A stretch of DNA of 64,000 nt from assembly GCA_016710325.1 (NCBI GenBank), contig JADJXK010000002.1, positions 930,001 through 994,000 of the forward strand. Reading direction: 5' to 3'. Source of the stretch: Candidatus Leptofilum proximum. Lineage in GTDB: Bacteria > Chloroflexota > Anaerolineae > Promineifilales > Promineifilaceae. Positions 57,489 to 64,000 of the stretch are shown one piece after another (positions within the stretch are counted from its first letter, which is position 1; the number at the start of each line of letters is the position of its first letter). The translations under genes and the position numbers were made by a program. The notes under the pieces are model-generated. The model was not told the origin of the DNA and did not search any database. It saw only the letters and a program-made list of their open reading frames with translations.

Positions 57489-58322
57489 TTAGTTCGGATC
57501 GGAAGCGACAAATACGCCGGAATGCTTGCTGATGTGGATGCCACCTTCTGCCTCGATTTTGGCCGCCCAGGCTTCGCGAATTTGGGCAACGGCCGTTTCC
57601 GGCACGCTCTCACCTGGCCTGATCATGGAAAAGGCGTAGGCCAACAGCGGCTCCACCTCGGTAATCCACAGGCTGTCCTCATACAGATGCAGCTCGATGG
57701 TGTTGAAGAATGGCTCCAGGGCGGCACGGCCGTTTTCCAGGCGAAACGGCAGCATTTCCGACTCACCCCGCACCAGCGTGGAGCCAGAAACCGCCCGCAG
57801 CGCCTCGGGGATGAGTGTGGGCAGTTCCTGCATGTGTTTGTTGCCGTTGGTAGCGGCGATGAAACGGCCGTCCTTCTTCAACACCCGCCGCACTTCGGCC
57901 AGCGCCTGGGGCAAATCGGGCACATGGTACAGCATGTGGTTGGCCACCACCACGTCAAACGTCTCGTCGGCAAATTCCAGCGCCTGGATATTGGCCTGGC
58001 GGAATTCAAACTGGTGGCCGCTGCCCGCCAACGCTGCCTCTGCCTCGGCCACCATGCCCGGCGAGAGGTCGGTGGGGGTGATGTGACAGTTGGCCGGAAT
58101 ACGCGCCACGTTTTCCCGCCACAGCCAGCCGGGACCGCAGCCACATTCCAGCACGCGCATTCCCGGTTTCAGCTGGAGCAGATCAAATACCCAGGGCTGC
58201 CAGTCGGAAACGGCCGTACTAAACCGCCGGTGCAGCCCCGCCCGCGCATCCAGGTTGCTGCTGTCGCGATATTGGTTTTTCTGCAGGTACGCGGAATCTT
58301 GAAACAGTTTCGCTTCGCTCAT
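57489..58322 (-). CDS. Class I SAM-dependent methyltransferase (UbiE-like)
   Basis: 277 residues. The SAM loop is VLECGCGPGWLWRENVARIP, followed by ITPTDLSPGMVAEAEAAL, LEFADETFDVVVANHMLYHV and EVRRVLKKDGRFIAATNG. A ~90-residue C-terminal substrate region follows. GGAGGAA is placed so that the second ATG (58322) has the better spacing. Substrate unknown. It lies 82 bases downstream of the SRPBCC gene, separated by a hairpin of the 7-mer type. Confidence 0.88.
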   Translation of the reverse strand: MSEAKLFQDSAYLQKNQYRDSSNLDARAGLHRRFSTAVSDWQPWVFDLLQLKPGMRVLECGCGPGWLWRENVARIPANCHITPTDLSPGMVAEAEAALAGSGHQFEFRQANIQALEFADETFDVVVANHMLYHVPDLPQALAEVRRVLKKDGRFIAATNGNKHMQELPTLIPEALRAVSGSTLVRGESEMLPFRLENGRAALEPFFNTIELHLYEDSLWITEVEPLLAYAFSMIRPGESVPETAVAQIREAWAAKIEAEGGIHISKHSGVFVASDPN

Positions 58323-58342
58323 CATTTCCTCCTAAATTTTCT

Positions 58343-58406
58343 GTAAGAAGTGGCAAGTGGCAGGTGAAAACTTACTTGCCACCTGCCACTTGCCACCTGC
58401 CACTCA
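58343..58406. repeat. GTGGCAA-type tandem-arm palindrome
   Basis: Left arm AGTGGCAAGTGGCAGGTG; right arm of 7-mers TTGCCAC, CTGCCAC, TTGCCAC, CTGCCAC, TCAC. It overlaps the stop codon of the SRPBCC gene at 58404 and lies 15 bases upstream of the SD sequence of the methyltransferase gene, so it could separate the two messages. Confidence 0.88.
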
Positions 58407-58844
58407 CTTCAAATACACTCCCAACTGTGCCAAAACCCCACGCCAGTTTTCTTCGTGGCTGTCGCGCGCAGCGGCGGAGATGAATTCGTCGTGAAACAGG
58501 GTGAGTTCCGTTTGGTTTGGGGCCAGCTGGCGCAGCGTCAGCTCGACGTAGGTGTCTTCGGCCTCGGTTTCGTCACCCCAACGCCAGGTGAAGGCCAGCC
58601 GCCCCGGCTCGTTGATTTCGTGGTAAAGGCCGCTGACGCGATACACCGTGCCGTTGGCGGACTGCATCTCGATGCGGTAATCGCCGCCGGTACGCAAATC
58701 GGTTTCGGCGTGGGGCGTTTGCATCTGGTTGTTGGGCCGGAACCAGGCCACCAGCGCCGTCGGCTCAATCCAGGCACGAAACACCCGCTCCACCGAAGCG
58801 GCATAGGTTTGGCTCACAGTCAAACTAAACTCGGATTCACTCAT
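58404..58844 (-). CDS. AHSA1/SRPBCC domain protein
   Basis: 146 residues, a complete AHSA1-type helix-grip domain: TVSQTYAASVERVFRAWIEP, WFRPNNQMQTPHAETDLRTG, GLYHEINEPGRLAFTWRWGD, LTLRQLAPNQTELTLFHDEF and the final helix NWRGVLAQLGVYL. Probably binds a hydrophobic ligand or another protein; function unknown. Confidence 0.88.
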   Translation of the reverse strand: MSESEFSLTVSQTYAASVERVFRAWIEPTALVAWFRPNNQMQTPHAETDLRTGGDYRIEMQSANGTVYRVSGLYHEINEPGRLAFTWRWGDETEAEDTYVELTLRQLAPNQTELTLFHDEFISAAARDSHEENWRGVLAQLGVYLK

Positions 58845-58961
58845 TCACAACACTCCAAAGAGGCATCCACAGATTTCACAGATGACACAGATTAGCACTT
58901 TGCTCCGAGACATCTCTCTGCTCTCCAAACTCTCTGCGTTCTCTGTGGCCCTCTGTGGCCA

Positions 58962-61856
58962 TTACCGGAAACCACGACGGCCGCCGCCACCGCTGCGGCG
59001 TGAGCTGGAACTGCGTGAGCGGCTCGAACTGGAGCGGCTCGAACTTGAACGACTGGAGCTGCGCCCGAAGCTGCTGCGCCCGCCACCGGAACCGCCGCTG
59101 TACCCACCGCTGCCGCCCCCGGAAGACGGCCGTGGCGGCCGAATCGTGCGTGCTTTGCTCATGATGTCGTTCATCATACCGTCCAGCGATTGATTGCCGT
59201 CCCAATCCAGCTTCACGCTTTGCCCGGCGGCGTGCAGGACAATATCGGTGGGACTGCCTTCTTTGCTGGGACCAACGGCCGTATTCAACAATTCCGCCAA
59301 ACCGGTGCTGGCCCGCTCCAGGCCACCTGCCAGGTTGTCGGAAATGGTTTCCAGGGGCGGACGGCCGTTACCCGCTGCGGGCGCTGGCTTGGGCAAGGTA
59401 GGTGTTGTCGCCGCGGGGTGGACCGGTCGTGAGGGAAACGGCCGCCACGAGCCGCGCCGCAGCTGCCGCCGCCAGCGGTCACGCCAGGTGCGCCGGGTGG
59501 ATGGCAGCGGTCGCGCCGTTGAGCCATCGTGCCACCAGCTGGGAATATGGCCGCCCAGCTGCTGAATGTGGGCCAGCAGCCGGTCATCGACGCCCAGGGC
59601 CACGGCGTAGGCAAAATAGTGGTCCAAAATCTCCTGCGCCTCGGCCAGGTCGCCGTACTGCTGGATCTCGGCCAGGTACGCTTTAAAACCCTGCCACTTT
59701 TTCACCTCGGCATCTGCCTGGTCGGTCAACGTAGGCCCTCCCCTGGCGCTGCGCTGGGCAATCACCAGCCACAAGAACATGGCCCCGACAAAAAACGCCG
59801 GAATAGGCACACCCCACTGATCCTGCAAACCGCGACCAAAGACCAAAACCAGCAGGCCCAAGACGGCAAATGAGGCAATGACATTGATCAGCGGCTTGCT
59901 TTTGGACCAAACGCTGCCCGAATCATAGAAGTAGCCCACCATCTCCTCGGCCATCGTTTTGGTGAGTTGGGGCAGGTGCGAGGGCAATGTTTCTAGCAGT
60001 TTGGGCAGCGGCACTGCCTCACCCGGCGGTAAGATGTGCAGCAGCTGGTTAAACAGCTGCAATAAAAAGCGGGAAACAGTCACTTCCTGCCCCGCAGGCG
60101 TGATGAACGTGCCGTTGGCTGCCAGCGGTTCCTGGCGAACGGCCGTTACCAACAGCGAACCACCCATTTGCAGCTGCACCAACCCCAAATCGGCCAGGTG
60201 CAGCACGGAAGCCAGCACCCCGCGCGCCGTCATTTTGCCCTCCACCAGGTAATTCACCACGCCCGGCGGCAGGTTTGACGGCGGCTCGGTGCGATAGTTG
60301 CCCATCGCCTCGCGCAAACGGCGGCTGCCGCGCAAATACCAGTAGGTGATGGCCCCGAGAACGGCCGTTACCCCCGCCACCATCTGGCCCACCAGCCAGG
60401 CCAGGTCAATGCGCGCCTGGCGCACTTTAAACGCCTCGCCTTCAGCAACCTCGGCTTCGATTTTGCGCTGCCAGGCGGGCGTCCGGGCATCGGTGCCATC
60501 TGGCGGCAGGGTCAGTTCAATTTGCCAGGGTGAATTAGGCGCAATCGGCGCAGTGTTGGTCACCAGCACCGCGCCATCCGCAGCGCGCGACACGTCACCG
60601 CCGCTGACCTGCACATCTTCCAGGCCCAGGCCGTTGGGCAGCAGCCAGCGCACCTGCACGTTTTCGATGGGCACGCCATAGTTGGCAACAGCCGTCCAGT
60701 TCAGCTGTTGGTCATCTGTTCGCGGTAACACAGCACCTGCCACCAGGTATTCCAGGGTAAACTGGCCGCTTTCTCCCGCCACCAGCGGCGGGATAAACCA
60801 GTTCAGCCGCACCTCGCCCGCCGCTTCTTCATAGATCGCCACCTCGTCATCGGCCGGGCTGTAGCTGGCCCACCAGCTGAACGACGGCTCGGTTTCCACC
60901 GTGTAGCAGTCCACGCAGTTGCTGCCCGGCTCCGCTTCGGTGAAGGGGAACTCCCCCTCAAAAACGTTGACAATCTGGATGTCGTCGGTAAAAAGCAGGC
61001 TGAAGCGGCGGTAGCCACTGTACAACACACCCGCCTGCACGCTCACCTGCTGCGTTTCGAGTACGTACAGCGTGCCATCGGGCTGCACTTCAATTGTCAT
61101 GTCGATCTGGTCGATGCTGTATTCCAGCTGAGCGCTGTCTTCGGTGATTTGCCAGGGTTGGGGAACGGCCGTTACCAGTTCCGGCGGAAAGTCCAGCAGC
61201 ACCTGAAAGGCGGTGCCGTCGGCCACTGCTTCGCTGGCTTCATACACTACCGTTGTGCTGCCACCACGGTCGGCAATTTCGACGGCATACGCTGGACCGA
61301 AGGCCTCGGCAAACAGCGCTTCGGCGGCAACGGCCGTTGGCAGCGTCACACTCACCCGGCTCTGCGGCACGACGAGGCCGCTGCGGTCCGCCGGGATGGC
61401 GCGCCATTCCAGGCGGTTGGCTTCCGGGTAAACCCACAGGCCGCCCTCGACGGTGTATGTCAGCACAAACACCAGCACGTCACCGGGGCTGGTGGCGGCA
61501 AATTCCCAATCGACAAACAGCGTTTCACCTTCACGGGAAAGTGCGTAACTTTCTGGCCCGGCACCCTGCCGGTACGCCGTCTGCTCCGCCAGCGACGGCC
61601 CGCCGGTTACGAGAACCTCTTCGATGCTGGTAGTGTAGGCCAGGGGAATTTCGGCAAAGCCGGTGGTGAATTCGCCATCGAAGCGGATTTGCTGGATTTC
61701 CTGGACGGTGAAACGGCCGTCTGCCAGCACGGTAATGTTGACATCAAACCGCTCATACGCCACATCCGCCTGGGCCAACGCCCGGTAGCCAGGCACGGTC
61801 ATGGCGACCAGACCAAACAAGCCAATCAAAAAAAGAAGTTGCCGGATTTGTCTCAT
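58962..61856 (-). CDS. DUF2207 membrane protein with Arg/Ser/Gly-rich tail
   Basis: 964 residues. A signal peptide or membrane helix (~5-28), two long extracytoplasmic beta regions (~30-240 and ~245-480) of DUF2207 type, a membrane helix (~495-515: LVGQMVAGVTAVLGAITYWY), a cytosolic domain (~530-640) with TARGVLASVLHLADLGLVQL, two further helices (~665-715), and a C-terminal tail. The last ~60 residues are an unusual Gly/Ser/Arg repeat (SGGGSGGYSGG, RSSSRSSSSRSSSSRS). DUF2207 proteins usually end in a short GGGxSGGGG tail; the SR-rich form is striking. Function unknown. Confidence 0.85.
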   Translation of the reverse strand: MRQIRQLLFLIGLFGLVAMTVPGYRALAQADVAYERFDVNITVLADGRFTVQEIQQIRFDGEFTTGFAEIPLAYTTSIEEVLVTGGPSLAEQTAYRQGAGPESYALSREGETLFVDWEFAATSPGDVLVFVLTYTVEGGLWVYPEANRLEWRAIPADRSGLVVPQSRVSVTLPTAVAAEALFAEAFGPAYAVEIADRGGSTTVVYEASEAVADGTAFQVLLDFPPELVTAVPQPWQITEDSAQLEYSIDQIDMTIEVQPDGTLYVLETQQVSVQAGVLYSGYRRFSLLFTDDIQIVNVFEGEFPFTEAEPGSNCVDCYTVETEPSFSWWASYSPADDEVAIYEEAAGEVRLNWFIPPLVAGESGQFTLEYLVAGAVLPRTDDQQLNWTAVANYGVPIENVQVRWLLPNGLGLEDVQVSGGDVSRAADGAVLVTNTAPIAPNSPWQIELTLPPDGTDARTPAWQRKIEAEVAEGEAFKVRQARIDLAWLVGQMVAGVTAVLGAITYWYLRGSRRLREAMGNYRTEPPSNLPPGVVNYLVEGKMTARGVLASVLHLADLGLVQLQMGGSLLVTAVRQEPLAANGTFITPAGQEVTVSRFLLQLFNQLLHILPPGEAVPLPKLLETLPSHLPQLTKTMAEEMVGYFYDSGSVWSKSKPLINVIASFAVLGLLVLVFGRGLQDQWGVPIPAFFVGAMFLWLVIAQRSARGGPTLTDQADAEVKKWQGFKAYLAEIQQYGDLAEAQEILDHYFAYAVALGVDDRLLAHIQQLGGHIPSWWHDGSTARPLPSTRRTWRDRWRRQLRRGSWRPFPSRPVHPAATTPTLPKPAPAAGNGRPPLETISDNLAGGLERASTGLAELLNTAVGPSKEGSPTDIVLHAAGQSVKLDWDGNQSLDGMMNDIMSKARTIRPPRPSSGGGSGGYSGGSGGGRSSFGRSSSRSSSSRSSSSRSRSSSSRRSGGGGRRGFR

Positions 61857-62008
61857 ACCTGTTCCTTGTTGCTGATGGAGATGGTTTTAGCATACCATAC
61901 GCGCGATCGCAAAACGATCTGATTTGGTGAACGTGGGTTAGAGATGGGTAAGGCGTCAGGCAAAACGGCCGTTAACCCATTAAGGTAAAATAATCGAGAC
62001 GATCACAA

Positions 62009-62039
62009 AGTGCGACGCACTTTTGAAGTGCGTTGCACT
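62009..62039. repeat. 14-bp hairpin before the lipoprotein gene
   Basis: AGTGCGACGCACTT and AAGTGCGTTGCACT pair over all 14 positions (one G-T wobble) with a 3-base loop, 20 bases upstream of the ATG at 62060. It could affect translation of the lipoprotein. Confidence 0.7.
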
Positions 62040-62059
62040 GATAAAAATGGAGAAACCTG

Positions 62060-63682
62060 ATGACGAAACAACGTCTTTTGATCCTGTTCTTGCTGCTGCT
62101 TGTGGCCAGCTTAGCCGCCTGCACCGGCGATACTTTCAGCGAACCGACCCCCATCCCCCCGCCACCCACCAGCGATGAGGGCGTAAATCAACCCGCCGCC
62201 ACCAACACACCCATCGCCAACGCCGACGCCACCGAACCGGCCGCCGAGCCAACACCCACGCTGGTGGCCACCGCGACCGCCACAGCTGAAGTGATGGCTA
62301 CGGCCGTTACCGATCCACCCATCCAGGCCATCAACAGCCAGCCGCTGCCTGCCAGCAGCCGCAACCTGCTCTTCCTGGCCGACGGCGCTTTCAAGCGCTG
62401 GAACCAGGCCAATGGACAAATTGAAACCATTGTGCCGGGACCAGATCCTACCGGCCGCGTCCAGGACGAGACGCTGCCCCTGGATCAGTTCATCGGCGAT
62501 GTAACCGCCTATTCAACAAACGCCGACGGCAAGCGAGCCGTGGTGGCGCGCCTGCTCGCTGAGCAGCCCGTTGGCGAGCCGGAGGCCGGTCTGGCGGAAA
62601 CCAGCCATGAACTGCTGTTTGTAGACATGGTCAGTGGCGAAATCTGGACCCTGATGCCCCAAGTAGACAACCTGGGCGACTTCCAGCTCTCGCCCGATGC
62701 CCAACAGCTGGCCTTTGCCGCCACTGGCCTGGACGGCATCCCCGACGCGCCGGGCAGTGGCGTTGACTTTGAGAACGGCGAGCCCATCCCGAACAATTTG
62801 TATGTGATGGCAACCGGCGGCGGCAATCCGGCCAGCGTTAACCAGGTGCATGACTGCGCCGGGCGCTGCTTTGCCCCTGTCTGGCACGTCGAGAACAACC
62901 TGGTGGCCTTTGCCGATGAGGCAGCGCTCTGGCTGTACAATATTGCCGCCCGCGAGCCGGAAATGCTGCTGGAAAACACACCCTACGAGGCGGGCATGGA
63001 AGACATCGGCCAGATTTCCATCTACTCGCCAGTGGCCTGGGCCAGCAACGGCCGTTACCTGCTCGTTTGGGAAGGTCTGTGGGAGGGTGCTAACCGTGCC
63101 GTGTTTGATGTGCCCACCGACATCCTGGTTCCGGTGCCCGACTCGTTCGTTTATGCCGAACCGTTCCCCTCGGAAATTAGCTGGATGCCCGACGACCGGC
63201 TGCTGGTCTGGCGTTCGCACACTCAGTCTGGTGATCTCACTCCCCAGGTGGAGCTGTGGCGTCTGAACCTCGATGCAGCCGAACTAGTTTTGGAAGAATC
63301 GGCGGAACTGTCTGATCTGCCGCTTGGCTTGCTCGGCGGGGTGCACCTGGAAGACGGCCGTTTTGCCTTCGCGCTTAACACTTCCCCCAGCGCCACAACC
63401 AACCAGGCGGCTCGCCAGGCTGCGGGCACCTACCTGCTCACTTCCCTGGCCGAGACGCCGGAGCGGGTAAACAGCCTGCCGCCAGCAGAGGAAGGACGCC
63501 TGCAGAGCGAGGTCTACTTTGCCAAAGACGGCAGTGGCGCCGTTATGGTGCTGGCGCCGCGCCAGTTTGAGACCGCCGTCTTTTACGCCCCCACCGATGG
63601 CGACTTTTTGTATGAGGTAACGGCCGTTCTCGGCCAAAACCCGCACAACTTCGAGTGGCAGCCGGAGATTGTGCTGCCATAA
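62060..63682 (+). CDS. Lipoprotein with a TolB/WD40-like beta propeller
   Basis: 540 residues. Signal peptide with lipobox LAAC (~Cys21), a Thr/Pro/Ala-rich spacer (~25-100) and a ~430-residue repeat region with propeller-like strands (LLFLADGAFKRWNQANGQIE, DFQLSPDAQQLAFAATG, YSPVAWASNGRYLLVWEG). No enzymatic motif is visible. GGAGAAACCTG precedes the ATG. Likely surface-exposed binding or scaffolding protein. Confidence 0.8.
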   Translation: MTKQRLLILFLLLLVASLAACTGDTFSEPTPIPPPPTSDEGVNQPAATNTPIANADATEPAAEPTPTLVATATATAEVMATAVTDPPIQAINSQPLPASSRNLLFLADGAFKRWNQANGQIETIVPGPDPTGRVQDETLPLDQFIGDVTAYSTNADGKRAVVARLLAEQPVGEPEAGLAETSHELLFVDMVSGEIWTLMPQVDNLGDFQLSPDAQQLAFAATGLDGIPDAPGSGVDFENGEPIPNNLYVMATGGGNPASVNQVHDCAGRCFAPVWHVENNLVAFADEAALWLYNIAAREPEMLLENTPYEAGMEDIGQISIYSPVAWASNGRYLLVWEGLWEGANRAVFDVPTDILVPVPDSFVYAEPFPSEISWMPDDRLLVWRSHTQSGDLTPQVELWRLNLDAAELVLEESAELSDLPLGLLGGVHLEDGRFAFALNTSPSATTNQAARQAAGTYLLTSLAETPERVNSLPPAEEGRLQSEVYFAKDGSGAVMVLAPRQFETAVFYAPTDGDFLYEVTAVLGQNPHNFEWQPEIVLP

Positions 63683-63711
63683 ATCAAAAAATTCTTGCGG
63701 TAGGCGTCTAA

Positions 63712-63770
63712 TAAGTAAGTGAGTAATTAGGTAATTGGGTAATTACTCACTTACCCAATTACTCAATTAC
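63712..63770. repeat. GTAATTGA-type tandem-arm palindrome
   Basis: Left units GTAAGTGA, GTAATTAG, GTAATTGG, GTAATTAC; right units TCACTTACCCAATTACTCAA and TTAC complement them. It lies 30 bases after the lipoprotein stop codon. Same family as 18368 and 21259. Confidence 0.85.
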
Positions 63771-63797
63771 GCTCCAACTACCCGCAGGTATTTGCTG

Positions 63798-64000
63798 ATG
63801 CGCTACCAACCCGCTGCCGCAATTTTTCTGATTTTTTGCTTCTTCCTCTCAACGGGCTGCCAGGAAACGGCCGTACCACCAGCAACGGCCGTTTCCCAGG
63901 CAGTTCCTTCCGAACAACCAGCCACGCCAACGGCCGTGCCGCCAACCGTAACCTCGCCGCCCTCGCCAACCGGATCTCCCCCCACGACCACCTCCACCAA
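63798..64000 (+). CDS. Lipoprotein, cut by the right edge
   Basis: 67 codons are visible with no stop codon. MRYQPAAAIFLIFCFFLSTG then Cys21 is a lipoprotein signal (lipobox STGC), followed by a Thr/Pro/Ala/Val spacer in which three TAV triplets are read from ACGGCCGT copies. The functional domain lies outside the window. No SD sequence is evident. Confidence 0.75.
   Translation, partial: MRYQPAAAIFLIFCFFLSTGCQETAVPPATAVSQAVPSEQPATPTAVPPTVTSPPSPTGSPPTTTST

Noticed and set aside
1..64000. ACGGCCGT as a transcription-factor operator
   Set aside because: Most copies lie inside coding regions of unrelated genes and on no fixed position relative to promoters.

Overview
The window looks like chromosomal DNA of a filamentous, membrane-rich member of the Chloroflexota (Anaerolineae/Ardenticatenia-like). 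Signs are a moderately high GC content, secreted proteins with Thr/Pro-rich linkers, large lipoproteins with TPTP spacers, a KdpFABC-KimA potassium block and a thermophile-style protein disulfide oxidoreductase. No ribosomal or other decisive marker gene is present, so the placement is an inference. I see no phage, IS element or CRISPR array.

Layout. 1-13.7 kb: the 5' part of an effector-associated-domain protein, a GH13 glucan enzyme, a dual-specificity phosphatase, a large secreted P-domain protein, an M23/glycosidase-like fusion, two SPFH proteins and four small genes, one of them frameshifted. 14-21.7 kb: a disulfide oxidoreductase/thioredoxin reductase pair, a 7TM-PAS sensor, an rRNA methyltransferase-like protein, dihydrolipoyl dehydrogenase, an SH3 protein and a YegP-like protein. 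21.7-36.4 kb: an ABC1 kinase, tRNA-Glu, a DMT transporter, a PAS histidine kinase, an M14 carboxypeptidase, a thioredoxin-NHL lipoprotein, a penicillin-binding lipoprotein, two SRPBCC proteins, an MFS transporter and an aldo/keto reductase. 36.6-40.4 kb: a heterodimeric ABC exporter. 40.4-54.3 kb: a potassium island. 54.4-64 kb: an esterase, two methyltransferases, a GNAT, a CPT-like kinase, an SRPBCC protein, a DUF2207 membrane protein and two lipoproteins, the last cut by the edge.

The potassium island is the main functional unit. It holds kdpE facing kdpD, then kdpC, kdpB, kdpA, kdpF and a 33-residue membrane ORF, two paralogous Usp-like proteins around a KimA-type permease, and a second two-component pair whose kinase resembles KdpD without its N-terminal half. 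Three promoter regions in the island share TTAAG/TTTAGG-type repeats that could be operators of these regulators.

The most unusual signal is not a gene. The palindrome ACGGCCGT occurs about 120 times in 64 kb by my manual count, inside genes and between them, where one or two are expected. This resembles HIP1 of cyanobacteria. A second layer is a set of intergenic palindromes whose arms are short tandem repeats of fixed period (7 or 8) but different sequence. One such element lies in frame inside an ABC transporter gene. A third layer is a run of near-consensus promoters placed so that the transcript starts at or within a few bases of the start codon.
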